33,220 nt of DNA from Arenimonas sp. GDDSR-1. GTDB taxonomy: Bacteria; Pseudomonadota; Gammaproteobacteria; Xanthomonadales; Xanthomonadaceae. Positions 1 to 9,035 of this stretch are shown in pieces. The stretch is from the NCBI RefSeq assembly GCF_025980345.1, contig NZ_JAPDUI010000011.1:1-33220 (forward strand), read 5' to 3'. The notes beneath the pieces are model-generated. The model saw only the letters and a program-made list of their open reading frames with translations. It had not been told where the DNA came from and searched no databases. The position numbers and the translations under genes are program-made. The stretch's first letter is position 1, and the number at the start of each line of letters is the position of its first letter.

Positions 1-1
1 C

Positions 2-565
2 GCGAAACAATACGGCGACTTCGTAGCATTCGTGCGCAGCGAAGAAGCCAAGCACACGCCGGAATACACCGGCCTGTCGGAAGCGGTGGCCAAGTACCTG
101 TTCAAGCTGATGGCCTACAAGGACGAATACGAAGTGGCACGTCTGTACAGCAGCCCGGCGTTCCTGAAGCAGATCGAAGACACCTTCGAGGGCAACATCA
201 AACTGCATCTGAATCTGGCACCGCCGCTGTTTGCGAAAAAAGATTCAGACGGCCATCTGGTCAAGCAGGAATACGGCGCCTGGGCGCTGCCGGCGATCAA
301 AACCCTGCGCCATCTTAAGTTCCTGCGCGGCACCGCGTTTGATGTGTTCGGCAAAACCGAAGAACGCAAAATGGAACGCGCCCTGATTGAAGACTACCAG
401 CGCGACATCAAAACCATCGTGTCGAAACTGTCGGTCAGCAACCACGTGCAGGCGGTGCAGTTCGCACGTCTTCCGGAACACATCCGCGGCTTCGGACACG
501 TAAAGGAAAAGCATGTGGCCAAGGTGAAAGCGCAGTGGGCGGAGTTGATGGCGAAGTTTGTCTAA
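2..565 (+). CDS. Indolepyruvate ferredoxin oxidoreductase family protein, C-terminal part (partial)
   Basis: The reading frame is open from base 2 and ends in TAA at 563-565, so the gene starts outside the window and only its last ~187 residues are seen. The visible part is a charged, mostly helical segment with the string EYGAWALPAIKTLRHLKFLRG and a following EDYQRDI motif. I recognise this as the C-terminal domain (DUF6537-like) of the large single-chain indolepyruvate:ferredoxin oxidoreductases of proteobacteria, which oxidatively decarboxylate aryl pyruvates with thiamine diphosphate and iron-sulphur clusters. None of the catalytic domains are in view, so the call rests on the tail alone. 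A strong terminator follows 22 bases after the stop. Confidence 0.72.
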   Translation, partial: AKQYGDFVAFVRSEEAKHTPEYTGLSEAVAKYLFKLMAYKDEYEVARLYSSPAFLKQIEDTFEGNIKLHLNLAPPLFAKKDSDGHLVKQEYGAWALPAIKTLRHLKFLRGTAFDVFGKTEERKMERALIEDYQRDIKTIVSKLSVSNHVQAVQFARLPEHIRGFGHVKEKHVAKVKAQWAELMAKFV

Positions 566-586
566 GCAAAGTTGAATGTTAGAAAT

Positions 587-613
587 AAAAACGCCTCCGA
601 TTGGAGGCGTTTT
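587..613. terminator. Bidirectional Rho-independent terminator
   Basis: An A-rich run leads into stem ACGCCTCC, loop gatt, stem GGAGGCGT, then a T-rich run, so it works in both directions. It lies between the convergent ends of the oxidoreductase gene (plus) and folE (minus). Confidence 0.88.
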
Positions 614-636
614 ATTTTAGCGATGGCACTGCAGGA

Positions 637-1251
637 TTATTTCATGCCCACACACTGCAAAAACTCGGCACGGGTACGCGCATCGTCGCGGAAGCTGCCC
701 AGCAGCTTGCTGGTGACCATGCTGACGCCGGTCTTGTGCACGCCGCGGGTGGTCATGCATTCGTGCTTGGCCACGATCACCACGCCCACACCCTTGGGCT
801 GCAGCACGTCCTGGATGCAGCGTGCGATCTGTGCGGTCATCTTTTCCTGCACCTGCAGGCGCTTGGCGTAGGCTTCCACCACCCGCGCCAGCTTGCTGAT
901 GCCGACCACGCGGCCATCCGGGATGTAGCCCACGTGCGCCACGCCGATGATCGGCGCCATGTGGTGCTCGCAGTGCGATTCGAACTCGATGTCGCGCAGG
1001 ATCACCATCTCATCGTAGCCTTCCACTTCCTCGAAGGTGCGCTTCAGGTAATCTTCCGGCTTCATGGTGTAGCCGCCGAACCATTCCTTGTAGGCCTTGG
1101 CCACGCGCTTGGGCGTATCGAGCAGGCCTTCGCGCTCGGGGTTATCGCCGGCCCAGCGCAGCAGCAGCTTGATGGCGTCTTCGGCCTGGGCCTGGCTGAC
1201 GGCCGACGGCTTGGCGGCGGGTTTTACGGCAGTGGTTTTCTTGGCGGCCAT
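637..1251 (-). CDS. folE: GTP cyclohydrolase I (type I, zinc-dependent)
   Basis: This cytoplasmic enzyme converts GTP to 7,8-dihydroneopterin triphosphate, the first step of folate and tetrahydropterin synthesis. The 204-residue protein has a lysine/alanine-rich N-terminal extension of about 20 residues, then the full GCH-I fold. The zinc site is visible: SHCEHH at 92-97 (Cys94, His97) and the second cysteine in HECMTTRG (Cys165). It is the last gene of a minus-strand run (rlmI, L,D-transpeptidase, MFS transporter, folE), 13 bases after the MFS gene. The window also holds phenylalanine 4-hydroxylase, a pterin-dependent enzyme, so FolE may feed that cofactor as well as folate; that link is inference. 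Confidence 0.96.
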   Translation of the reverse strand: MAAKKTTAVKPAAKPSAVSQAQAEDAIKLLLRWAGDNPEREGLLDTPKRVAKAYKEWFGGYTMKPEDYLKRTFEEVEGYDEMVILRDIEFESHCEHHMAPIIGVAHVGYIPDGRVVGISKLARVVEAYAKRLQVQEKMTAQIARCIQDVLQPKGVGVVIVAKHECMTTRGVHKTGVSMVTSKLLGSFRDDARTRAEFLQCVGMK

Positions 1252-1264
1252 GGCGGCTCCTCGC

Positions 1265-2521
1265 TTAGATGGGGGCAGTATCGCCCGCGGTCCGTGAAGG
1301 CCGCATCCATTTGGTCAAATGATACGCCAGCAGCAGGGCTGTCAGCAGGAACAGACTGGCCAGCAGATACGGCGCGCCCGGCAGCACCACCGGGGCATGG
1401 TCGCTGATGAACAGCGCGAACACATGGGTGAACAGGAACGGCGCGATGATGCCGGCCAGGCTGTTCATCGACGCGATGGCGCCCTGCAGGCGGCCCTGCT
1501 CGTCGGCGTGCACCTGCTTGGTGATCACCGCCTGGATTGACGGCCCGGCCAGGCCCCACAGCGCGAGCAGCGGAATCGCCAACAGGGACAGCAGGCCGGT
1601 GGCGGCCATGCCCTGCCAGGCGAAACCGAGCAGGCCGAACAGCAGGCCGAGCATCAGCGCGCGGCGCTCCCCGATCTTCGGCACCAGCCGGCGGATCAGG
1701 AAGGCCTGCACCAGCACATTGCAGATGCCGACCAGGCCGAGCACGTAACCGACCTGCTGCTCGCCCCACTGGTAGCGGTAATCGGCATACAGCACGAACA
1801 CGCTGGGGAACACGTAGTGCGCGAGCTGGCCCAGGAACACCACCGCCAGCAGACCGAGCACGCCTTTGTAGTGTTTCAGCAGCAGCAGCGCGCCGATCGG
1901 GTTGGCGCGCTTGAGGTCGAAGCGCGGGCTGCGTTTTTCCGGCGGCAGCGATTCCGGCAGCACGAACAGGCCGTAGCAGAAATTCAGCGCGGCAAGGCCG
2001 GACGCGACCCAGAACGGCAGGCGCAGATCGATGCCGCCGAGCAGGCCGCCGAGGGCCGGACCGATCACGAAACCGATGCCGAACGCGGCACCGAGCAGGC
2101 CGAACGCACCGGCGCGTTTTTCCGGCGGGGTCACGTCGGCCAGATAGGCGTTGGCGGTGCTGAAGCTGGCCGAAGTCATCGCCGAGATCACCCGGCCGAT
2201 GAAGAACATCGGAATGCTGCTGGCCAAGGCCATGAAGGTGAAATCCACCGCCAGACCGAAACAGGAAATCAGGATCACCCGGCGCCGGCCATAACGGTCG
2301 GACAGGGCACCGAGCAGCGGCGCGAACACGAACTGGATGAACGAGAACGCCACGCTGAACCAGCCCGACATCATCGCCGCCTGGCCGAAATCATAGTTGC
2401 CGATGGTCTTGATCAGGTGCGGCAGCACCGGAATGATCAGGCCGAAGGCCAGGATGTCGATCAGCACCGTGAAAAAGATGAAGATCAACGCGGCGCGGCG
2501 CGCCGGTTGGGTGGCGGTCAC
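1265..2521 (-). CDS. MFS transporter, TetA/TCR-like drug:H+ antiporter family
   Basis: A 418-residue inner-membrane protein with about 12 hydrophobic segments and the major-facilitator motif A in the TM2-TM3 loop ([10 protein letters not shown], residues 71-80). The second half has the [18 protein letters not shown] stretch typical of TetA-like carriers. Members export tetracyclines or other small molecules in exchange for protons; nothing in the sequence fixes the substrate, and chromosomal homologues often do not confer resistance. The start is GTG at 2521, with a GAGGAA ribosome-binding site a few bases upstream. It begins 8 bases after the L,D-transpeptidase stop, so the two are probably cotranscribed. 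Confidence 0.88.
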   Translation of the reverse strand: MTATQPARRAALIFIFFTVLIDILAFGLIIPVLPHLIKTIGNYDFGQAAMMSGWFSVAFSFIQFVFAPLLGALSDRYGRRRVILISCFGLAVDFTFMALASSIPMFFIGRVISAMTSASFSTANAYLADVTPPEKRAGAFGLLGAAFGIGFVIGPALGGLLGGIDLRLPFWVASGLAALNFCYGLFVLPESLPPEKRSPRFDLKRANPIGALLLLKHYKGVLGLLAVVFLGQLAHYVFPSVFVLYADYRYQWGEQQVGYVLGLVGICNVLVQAFLIRRLVPKIGERRALMLGLLFGLLGFAWQGMAATGLLSLLAIPLLALWGLAGPSIQAVITKQVHADEQGRLQGAIASMNSLAGIIAPFLFTHVFALFISDHAPVVLPGAPYLLASLFLLTALLLAYHLTKWMRPSRTAGDTAPI

Positions 2522-2529
2522 GGGATTCC

Positions 2530-3585
2530 TCAGGGGCGTTCGGCGTTGTGTTCGGTATCCGGCTCGTCGGTCAGCACGGTCATGTTCTGCACGCCGTCGA
2601 GGTTGATCGGCTCATCGGTCAGCAGCAGCGAGCTGCCCGGCTGCAGGGTGGAATACAGCAGGCGGGCGAAATCGACCGGCACCGCGATGCGGCGGATGGC
2701 GGCCGGATCCAGACCGGCGGTGGGCGCCGCGCCGCTGGCCGAGGCATTCACCCGCAGCCATTTCAGCTCCATCTCGTCCGGCACGATCCGGCTCGGTTCG
2801 GTGCCGACGCCGTCCATCACCACATAGGCCTGGCTGCCGAACGGCTCGCTGCCGACCACGCCGATTTTCGAGCGTCCGATTTCGATGCCGTTGCGCAGCG
2901 CGATCACGGTCTGGTTGCGGGTGCTGATCAGCACGGTGACCGGACCGAATGCGGATTTCTCCGGCTGCCAGCGGTAATCCTCGTAAGCCGACAGCGGCTC
3001 GACCGGCACCACCTTGCCTTTCTCGTTCACCGACTGCGCGAACATGGCCGGATCGACCACATTCTGCGGACTGGTGACCTTGTCGTTGCTGACGATGACG
3101 GTCATGCCCAGTTCGGTTTCGGAAAACAGGCGCTGGGCAAAGCCGTCGGGCATGCGCACGCAGCCGTGCGAGGCCGGATAACCGGGCAGGTTGCCGCTGT
3201 GCAGGGCGATGCCGTCCCAGGTCAGGCGCTGCATGTAGGGCATGGCCGCCGGTTTGTTTTTGGAATCCTTGTACAGATTGGATTTGTGGTCTTTGTTCTT
3301 CTGCAAAATGGTGAACACGCCGGTCGGGGTGTCGTGGCCTTTCTTGCCGGTACTGACCGTGCTGACCGCCACGCGCACGCCGTTGCGGTACAGATAGGCT
3401 TTCTGCTGGGTGATGCTGACCAGCATCAGCATCGGACCCTGCGGCACCGCCTCGGCATACCAGACCCACTGGCCGGGCTTGAGCGCCTCCGTCGGGGTAT
3501 TGGCCGGCATGGCCTGCGGGGCGGCCTGCGCATGCAGGGAAGACAGGGCGAGGGTCAGGGCGGTGGCGAGCAGGATTTTTTTCAT
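2530..3585 (-). CDS. L,D-transpeptidase (YkuD domain), exported
   Basis: The 351-residue protein starts with a signal peptide (about residues 1-22, ending AQA) and has a YkuD catalytic domain at about 50-170. The active-site signature is intact: His129, then SHGCVR at 139-144 with the nucleophile Cys142. YkuD enzymes make 3-3 cross-links in peptidoglycan or attach lipoproteins to it, acting in the periplasm. The C-terminal half (about 175-351) is not a part I can name; it contains a second stretch resembling the start of a YkuD fold (PVTVLISTRNQTVIALRNG) but no second cysteine motif. The gene lies 20 bases after rlmI and 8 bases before the MFS gene. Confidence 0.88.
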   Translation of the reverse strand: MKKILLATALTLALSSLHAQAAPQAMPANTPTEALKPGQWVWYAEAVPQGPMLMLVSITQQKAYLYRNGVRVAVSTVSTGKKGHDTPTGVFTILQKNKDHKSNLYKDSKNKPAAMPYMQRLTWDGIALHSGNLPGYPASHGCVRMPDGFAQRLFSETELGMTVIVSNDKVTSPQNVVDPAMFAQSVNEKGKVVPVEPLSAYEDYRWQPEKSAFGPVTVLISTRNQTVIALRNGIEIGRSKIGVVGSEPFGSQAYVVMDGVGTEPSRIVPDEMELKWLRVNASASGAAPTAGLDPAAIRRIAVPVDFARLLYSTLQPGSSLLLTDEPINLDGVQNMTVLTDEPDTEHNAERP

Positions 3586-3605
3586 GGCGGGCTTCCGGGC
3601 GGAGG

Positions 3606-4778
3606 TCAGAAAATGCGGCAGAACACGGCTTTAAGGTAACGGCTTTCCTTCACATGCGCCATGTACGGGTGGTCGGCGCCGGCACCCGACACCTTCAGGA
3701 TCTGGGCGCGGCGGCCGGCGAAGAACGCGGCGCGGCGGATCATGTCGAGGAAATCCTCTTCGCTGACCAAGCCGGTGCATGAGCAGGTCAGTAAAATGCC
3801 GCCGGGCTTGACCACGCTCATCGCCAGCTTGTTCATGTCGTTGTATTTCTTCAGTGCCGAAATCACCTGCTCGCGGTCGCGGGTCAATTTCGCCGGATCG
3901 AGGATCACCACATCCCAGGCATCGCCGCGGGCGGCGGCGTCGCGCAGATAGGGGAACAGATCGGACTGCACGAACTTGACCTTGGCGTCATTCAGATAGG
4001 CGTTCTTGCCGGCGATCTCGAGGATTTCCTCGTCCAGATCGATGCCGGTGACCTCGCTGGCGCCGCCGCGGGCCTTGGCGTAAATGGCGAAGCCGCCGGA
4101 GTTGCAGCAGATGTCCAGCACGGTTTTATCTTTCACCAGCCGCGACAGATATTCGCGGTTGTCGCGTTGGTCGGCGAAGAACCCGGTTTTGTGCCCGGAG
4201 CCCGGGCTGGCGCGGAATTTCAGGCCGTATTCGGTGATCACGCTCGGCTCGGGGGCATCGGGCGCGCGGAAATCGAAGCTTTCCTGTTTCTGCACATGCT
4301 CTTCGGCGAAGCTGTAGAAACGGCAGCCCGGAAATTGCGTGCGCAGGGCCTCGTAAATCCATTCCCGGTGACGGAACGCGCCGGCCGAGAAGAACTCGAC
4401 CACCAGCAGATCGCCGTAGCGGTCGACCACCAGTCCGGACAGGCCATCGCCTTCGGAGTGGATGACCCGCCAGGCGTCGGACACCGCATCCAGCTTCAAC
4501 ACCTCACGGCGCAGGGCGACGGCCTCGGCGATCTTGCGCTGGAAAAAGGCCGCATCGACTGCTTCCTCGTAATCCTCGGTCAGCACCCGCAGGGCAATGC
4601 GCGAATGGCCGTTGTAGAAGCCGCGGCCGACCCAGTGGTTGGTGGCATCGACGATGTCGACGATGCTGCCGGGGCGCGGTTTTTGCTCGGGTTTTTCCAC
4701 CATTTTCTGGAAAATCCAGGGGTGGGTCGATTTGCGCTCGATTTTCAGGCGCACAAAGGGCAGTTCGGTGCTGGTCAT
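3606..4778 (-). CDS. rlmI: 23S rRNA (cytosine-5)-methyltransferase, RlmI family
   Basis: A class I SAM-dependent rRNA methyltransferase of 390 residues (E. coli RlmI is 396). An N-terminal PUA-like RNA-binding domain covers about 1-75. The Rossmann domain shows the SAM motif LDICCNSGGF at 221-230, the acidic EVTGIDLDEE strand, VILDPAKL at 291-298, and the catalytic cysteine motif TCSC at 331-334. RlmI methylates C1962 of 23S rRNA. The frame is open 19 codons further upstream, but the ATG at 4778 matches the family start (MTSTELPFVRLKIE), and the upstream extension would run into the promoter of the divergent terC gene. It heads the minus-strand run ending in folE. Confidence 0.92.
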   Translation of the reverse strand: MTSTELPFVRLKIERKSTHPWIFQKMVEKPEQKPRPGSIVDIVDATNHWVGRGFYNGHSRIALRVLTEDYEEAVDAAFFQRKIAEAVALRREVLKLDAVSDAWRVIHSEGDGLSGLVVDRYGDLLVVEFFSAGAFRHREWIYEALRTQFPGCRFYSFAEEHVQKQESFDFRAPDAPEPSVITEYGLKFRASPGSGHKTGFFADQRDNREYLSRLVKDKTVLDICCNSGGFAIYAKARGGASEVTGIDLDEEILEIAGKNAYLNDAKVKFVQSDLFPYLRDAAARGDAWDVVILDPAKLTRDREQVISALKKYNDMNKLAMSVVKPGGILLTCSCTGLVSEEDFLDMIRRAAFFAGRRAQILKVSGAGADHPYMAHVKESRYLKAVFCRIF

Positions 4779-4806
4779 GGGCCTATTGTAAGCCCAAACG
4801 GGCGGG

Positions 4807-4835
4807 GTGACTTTTCCGGAAAAGCCCGCTATCAT
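4807..4835 (+). promoter_or_regulatory. Sigma-70-type promoter for the riboswitch-terC transcript
   Basis: A -35-like GTGACT (4807-4812), a 17-base spacer and a -10 TATCAT (4830-4835, 5 of 6 consensus bases) place a start point near 4842, immediately before the first base-paired nucleotides of the riboswitch. The placement relative to the aptamer is the main support. Confidence 0.6.
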
Positions 4836-4842
4836 GGCCGCC

Positions 4843-4929
4843 GAAGGGGAGTAGCTCCCGCTATCGCATCGTCAGCACGGGGCAACCACCCCCGGTGCGA
4901 TAGGCAGCCCGTCTGTCAGCAAGACCTTC
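4843..4929 (+). ncRNA. yybP-ykoY (manganese-sensing) riboswitch
   Basis: The leader begins GAAGGGGAGTAGC and ends GCAAGACCTTC, the conserved ends of the yybP-ykoY aptamer; GAAGG and CCTTC pair to close P1. Inside are the conserved CGTCAGCAC segment, the long pair CTATCGCA/TGCGATAG, and a GGGG/CCCC hairpin. The aptamer lies 54 bases before the terC ATG, leaving room for an expression platform that could hide the AGGAG ribosome-binding site near 4973. This RNA class binds Mn2+ and turns on manganese exporters, and TerC/Alx genes are among its known targets. Confidence 0.92.
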
Positions 4930-4983
4930 GCAGCGCCTCGACACCGTCGGGGTTACGTTTATTGCGTTGCATTAGGAGCTGAC

Positions 4984-5970
4984 ATGATAAGTATCGCCAC
5001 CCCCACCATGTGGGCGGTTTTCACCCTGTTCGTCATTCTCGCGCTGGCCGTCGATCTGCTGGTGCTCAAGTCCAACGGCCCGCACAAGGTCTCCACCAAG
5101 GAAGCGCTGATCTGGAGCCTGGCCTGGATCGGCTTGGCCGTGCTGTTCAACGCCGGTCTGTGGTGGTACCTGAAAGACAGCGGCCACCCGGATGCCGACC
5201 GCATCGGCCTGGAGTTCATGACCGGCTATCTGGTCGAGAAGGCCCTGGCGGTCGACAACATCTTCGTATTCCTGATGATCTTCACCTACTTCGCGGTGCC
5301 GGCACCTTCGCAGCAGCGTGTGCTGATCTACGGCGTGCTCGGGGCCATCGTGCTGCGCGCGATCATGATCTTCATCGGGGCCGCGCTGATCCAGCAGTTC
5401 CACTGGATCCTGTACTTCTTCGGCCTGTTCCTGCTGGCCACCGGCGCCAAGATGCTGTGGGCGGCCGGCCAGGAACCGGATCTGGAAAAGAACCCGGTGC
5501 TGCGCTGGATCACCAATCACCTGCCGCTGACCCGCCAATACGACGGCGAAGCCTTCAGCGTGCGCGAAGACGGCATCAAGAAGTACACGCCGCTGTTCGT
5601 GGTGATGATCATGGTCGCGTTCACCGACGTGATCTTCGCGGTCGATTCGATTCCGGCCATCTTCGCCATCACCACCGATCCGTTCATCGTGCTGACCTCG
5701 AACGTGTTCGCGGTGCTCGGCCTGCGCGCCCTGTACTTCCTGCTGGCCGGCATGGCCGAGAAATTCCACCTGCTGGCCTACGGTCTGGCGCTGGTGCTGA
5801 TGTTCATCGGCGTGAAAATGCTGATCGTGGATTTCTACAAGATTCCGGTCGGCGTTTCGCTGGGCGTGGTGGCGGCGCTGATTGCGGCGGCCATGGCCTT
5901 CAGCCTGGTGTTCAAACCGAAAGAAAAGAAAGCCGGCGTCGGCGAAGAATACCTGCTCAAGGACGAGTAA
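4984..5970 (+). CDS. TerC/Alx family integral membrane protein, probable manganese exporter
   Basis: A 328-residue polytopic inner-membrane protein with about nine hydrophobic segments and the TerC signatures EFMTGYLVEKALAVDNIFVF (near 79-98) and FTDVIFAVDSIPAIFAI (near 214-230), whose acidic residues lie in the membrane as in metal transporters. The length matches E. coli Alx (321). An AGGAG ribosome-binding site precedes the ATG by 6 bases. The manganese riboswitch directly upstream makes Mn2+ efflux, or metal loading of exported enzymes, the likely role; tellurite resistance is the historical family name and not a safe prediction. A strong UUCG-capped hairpin follows the stop. Confidence 0.92.
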   Translation: MISIATPTMWAVFTLFVILALAVDLLVLKSNGPHKVSTKEALIWSLAWIGLAVLFNAGLWWYLKDSGHPDADRIGLEFMTGYLVEKALAVDNIFVFLMIFTYFAVPAPSQQRVLIYGVLGAIVLRAIMIFIGAALIQQFHWILYFFGLFLLATGAKMLWAAGQEPDLEKNPVLRWITNHLPLTRQYDGEAFSVREDGIKKYTPLFVVMIMVAFTDVIFAVDSIPAIFAITTDPFIVLTSNVFAVLGLRALYFLLAGMAEKFHLLAYGLALVLMFIGVKMLIVDFYKIPVGVSLGVVAALIAAAMAFSLVFKPKEKKAGVGEEYLLKDE

Positions 5971-5990
5971 GCGCGGCCGGCCGTCCGGAA

Positions 5991-6021
5991 TGGGGGCTTG
6001 TGCTTCGGCACAGTGCCCCCA
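5991..6021 (+). terminator. UUCG-tetraloop hairpin after terC (possible terminator)
   Basis: Outer stem TGGGGGC/GCCCCCA, a small internal loop, inner stem TGTGC/GCACA and a TTCG loop form a very stable hairpin between the terC stop (5970) and the rhomboid start (6032). There is no T-run after it, so it may stabilise the 3' end or cause pausing rather than act as a classical intrinsic terminator. Confidence 0.5.
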
Positions 6022-6031
6022 CTTCCTGATA

Positions 6032-6790
6032 ATGGATGCCGATACCCTTTACCAGACCCACAACGCCGCCTATTTAGGCCGCGTGAAACAGCAGTTCAAC
6101 CGCGCCCTGACGTTCAGTCTGTGCTGGGTCGCGCTACTCCTGGCGGTCTTTCTTTTGCAGGACCGGCTGTTCGCCACCCGCTTTCTGGCCATACAGCCGC
6201 AAAAGGTCGAAGGCCTGATCGGCGTGCTGAGCGCGCCCCTGCTGCACGGCTCCTTCGAGCATCTGGCCTCGAACGCCTTCGCCATCCTGATTCTGGGCAC
6301 CTTGGCCGGCAGCCTTTATCCGCGCGCCAGCCGTTTGGCCCTGCCGCTGGTCTGGCTCGGCTCCGGCCTCGGCACCTGGTTCATCAGTCTCGGCGGCCAC
6401 CATATCGGGGCCAGCGGCGTGACCGTCGGCCTGATGTTCTTCCTGATCGGACAAGGTCTGCGCCGGCGCGACAGGATGTCGCTGACCGGCCTGATGCTGG
6501 CCCTGTTCTTCTTCGGCGGCATGGTGCTGTCGGTGCTGCCGCAGGAAGCCGGGGTGTCCTGGGAATACCATCTGTCCGGCGCCGTGGTCGGTCTGCTCTG
6601 CGGTCTGGCCTTGGCCGGCCGCGACGAACAGGCGCCGAAGCGCCTGTACAGCTGGGATCTGGAACCCGAACCGGAGGCCGACAACGATGAGCTCGGTCTG
6701 CCCAAGCCGCAGGATGTGCCGGTACTCTGGCTGCGGCCGGACCCGCGCGACGGCAACAACGTGCTGCCATTCCGGCGCCCGGATTCTTGA
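6032..6790 (+). CDS. Rhomboid-family intramembrane serine protease
   Basis: A 252-residue membrane protein with six predicted transmembrane segments. The rhomboid catalytic features are all present: HGSFEHLASN at 72-81 (oxyanion His/Asn), GASG at 126-129 with the nucleophile Ser128, and the partner His180 in WEYHLSGAVVG. Such proteases cut single-span membrane proteins within the bilayer. The last ~60 residues form a soluble acidic tail. I chose the ATG at 6032 because the first TM segment follows at a normal distance; the open frame upstream only covers the terC 3' end. Substrates cannot be predicted from the sequence. Confidence 0.88.
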   Translation: MDADTLYQTHNAAYLGRVKQQFNRALTFSLCWVALLLAVFLLQDRLFATRFLAIQPQKVEGLIGVLSAPLLHGSFEHLASNAFAILILGTLAGSLYPRASRLALPLVWLGSGLGTWFISLGGHHIGASGVTVGLMFFLIGQGLRRRDRMSLTGLMLALFFFGGMVLSVLPQEAGVSWEYHLSGAVVGLLCGLALAGRDEQAPKRLYSWDLEPEPEADNDELGLPKPQDVPVLWLRPDPRDGNNVLPFRRPDS

Positions 6791-6852
6791 TCGGAATCAT
6801 TTCCTGAGCCGGCAAGCGGAGTAAAATGCCGGCAAGACCGGGGGAAACCGCC

Positions 6853-7740
6853 ATGACCACACCGCAACGCGTTGAACACCAGCAGACCGACAAAGGTTCG
6901 GTGCCGGTTTACACCACCACCGTGGTCGAACAGCCCTGGGAGCGCTACAGCGCGACCGATCACGACGTCTGGCGCACCCTGTTCCGCCGCCAGCAGGCGC
7001 AGCTGGGCCAGCAGGCCTGCCGCGAGTTCCTCGAGGCCACCGCCGCCATGGGCATGACCGAGGCCGGCATTCCCAAATTCAGTGAATTGAACGCGATTCT
7101 GCAGGCCACCACCGGCTGGCAGATCATCGGCGTGGAAGGCCTGTTGCCGGAGCTGGATTTCTTCGAGCATCTGGCCAATCGCCGCTTTCCGGTGACCTGG
7201 TGGATCCGCCGGCCCGAGCAGCTCGATTATCTCTCGGAGCCCGATCTGTTCCACGATCTGTACGGGCATGTGCCGCTGCTGATGAATCCGGTGTTCGCCG
7301 ATTACATGCGCGCCTACGGCCAGGGCGGCCTGCGTGCGCACGGCTTCGGCCCCGAGGCGCTGGCGCAACTGACCCGGCTGTACTGGTACACGGTCGAATT
7401 CGGCCTGATCAACACCGCCGACGGCCTGCGCATCTACGGTGCCGGCATTCTCAGCTCGAAAGGCGAATGCGATTACAGCCTGAATGCCCCGGCGCCGAAC
7501 CGCATCGGCTTCGATCTGCAACGCGTGATGCGCACGCGCTACCGGATCGATACTTACCAGAAAACCTATTTCGTGATCGACAGTTTCGAGCAGCTGTTCG
7601 AGGCCACCTTCGCCGATTTCGGGCCGGTGTACGGCCAACTGCAGGGCCGCGACGCCATACCGGCAGGAACCGTGCTGGACAGCGACCGTGTGTTCCACCG
7701 CGGCAGCGGCGAAGGCTGGCTGGCCGACGGCGATATCTGA
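6853..7740 (+). CDS. phhA: Phenylalanine 4-monooxygenase
   Basis: A tetrahydrobiopterin- and iron-dependent hydroxylase that converts phenylalanine to tyrosine in the cytoplasm. The protein is 295 residues, the usual size of the single-domain bacterial enzyme. The iron ligands are clear: HDLYGH at 134-139 (His134, His139) and a glutamate in YTVEFGL (about Glu182), matching the Chromobacterium enzyme. The start at 6853 follows GGGGGAAA; an in-frame ATG at 6826 would add nine residues with no family support. No pterin-4a-carbinolamine dehydratase gene (phhB) is adjacent. The 3' end faces the MgtC-like gene with 3 bases between them. Confidence 0.96.
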   Translation: MTTPQRVEHQQTDKGSVPVYTTTVVEQPWERYSATDHDVWRTLFRRQQAQLGQQACREFLEATAAMGMTEAGIPKFSELNAILQATTGWQIIGVEGLLPELDFFEHLANRRFPVTWWIRRPEQLDYLSEPDLFHDLYGHVPLLMNPVFADYMRAYGQGGLRAHGFGPEALAQLTRLYWYTVEFGLINTADGLRIYGAGILSSKGECDYSLNAPAPNRIGFDLQRVMRTRYRIDTYQKTYFVIDSFEQLFEATFADFGPVYGQLQGRDAIPAGTVLDSDRVFHRGSGEGWLADGDI

Positions 7741-7743
7741 GAA

Positions 7744-8973
7744 TCAGGCGCGCAGCAATGTCACCGCCGCCACCACGCCCAGCGTGGTCAGCATCGCGGC
7801 ACCGAAGCGCCAGGCGAAATCGCGGCCGCCGGCATACCAGGCAATGCCGGTTTTGACGGAGCCGCTGACCAGCAGCAGGCCGAACAGACCCCACTCGGGA
7901 TGCGGCAAGGCCCCGGATTTGCTGAGCTCGGCCACGCCGACCAGCGCCGCGTGCAATTCCGCGGCGGAAGCGAACAGGGCCAGCGCCACGGCCCATTTCG
8001 GACCAAGCACCTCATTGAGGAAGGCGGTCAGGAACAGAATGGCGGCGATGATGGCCACCAGCGCCAGCGCATGCTGGATGCGGAACATCCGCTTCTGCGC
8101 CACCGAGGATTCGGTGATGGCATCACGGCTGTATCGCAGACCGAACACGCTGAGGATCACCAGCACCGCGATGGCCGCCGCCAGCTCGAAACGGATGGCC
8201 TGCAGATAGGCCGGCGCCATGGCCAACAGAATCGGAATGAACAGGCTGAGTGAAGCGGCATTGGCCAGCAACGCCGCCGCCAAAGCCGGCGACTTCAATT
8301 CCGGTTCGGCACGGGCGGTGCCGGCCGAACTGAGCGTGGCGGCGGTGGACGACACATAGCCGGAAAAAAAACCGGCCAGCGGCAGACCCCAGCGGTTGCC
8401 GACCAACCGCAAGGCCACATGCGCGATGGCACCGACCAGCATCACCAGCACCACCAGACGCCAGAGCTTGGCCGGATTGAGCACGCCGAAGTGGTCGATG
8501 GCACGGTCGGGCAGCAGCGGCAGCACGATCAGGGCGCTGGCCAGCAGAATGATGCCGTCATGCACTTCGCGCTCGCTCAGCACTTCCTTGGCAAAACGGT
8601 GCAGGGGTGTTTTGGCGTAAAGCAGCACCGCCGCCAGTGCGCCCAGTCCGGCGGCCAATGCGGTCTGGGTGACCGCCAGCGAGCCCAGCAGGGCGGTCAC
8701 CATCAGCGCGATCTCGCCGGTCAGGCCGGCGTCCTGCGCGGCCGAACGCCAGTAAGCCAGCGACACCAGCACCAGCACCAGGCCGAGCAGGATCAGGAAC
8801 GGACCGGTGCCGAGACTGGTCGCCAGAACCGCCGCCAGCGCGGTCAGCGCGTGCGTGCGCACGCCGGCGAAGGTTTCCAGATGCGTGCGTTCGCGCACCA
8901 TGCCGATCATCAGGCCGATGCCCAGAGCCGTCATCAGCGCCGGCAGCAAGGGATAGCTGGAAAAAATCTGCAT
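7744..8973 (-). CDS. MgtC/SapB family membrane protein with DUF4010
   Basis: A 409-residue protein made almost wholly of hydrophobic segments (about 12). The N-terminal third carries the MgtC/SapB pattern ([14 protein letters not shown] followed by [15 protein letters not shown]); the rest matches the DUF4010 membrane domain usually fused to it, including [20 protein letters not shown]. MgtC-type proteins are linked to growth at low magnesium and to control of ATP synthase in pathogens, but the DUF4010 fusions have no settled function. It is transcribed divergently from fbp; the 62-base gap contains a TACAAT near 9003 that could serve as a -10 on the plus strand. Confidence 0.85.
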   Translation of the reverse strand: MQIFSSYPLLPALMTALGIGLMIGMVRERTHLETFAGVRTHALTALAAVLATSLGTGPFLILLGLVLVLVSLAYWRSAAQDAGLTGEIALMVTALLGSLAVTQTALAAGLGALAAVLLYAKTPLHRFAKEVLSEREVHDGIILLASALIVLPLLPDRAIDHFGVLNPAKLWRLVVLVMLVGAIAHVALRLVGNRWGLPLAGFFSGYVSSTAATLSSAGTARAEPELKSPALAAALLANAASLSLFIPILLAMAPAYLQAIRFELAAAIAVLVILSVFGLRYSRDAITESSVAQKRMFRIQHALALVAIIAAILFLTAFLNEVLGPKWAVALALFASAAELHAALVGVAELSKSGALPHPEWGLFGLLLVSGSVKTGIAWYAGGRDFAWRFGAAMLTTLGVVAAVTLLRA

Positions 8974-9035
8974 CGGACTCCGTTCTGTTTCCCGTCACGC
9001 ATTACAATACGACAAACCGCATCAGGACCTCGCCC

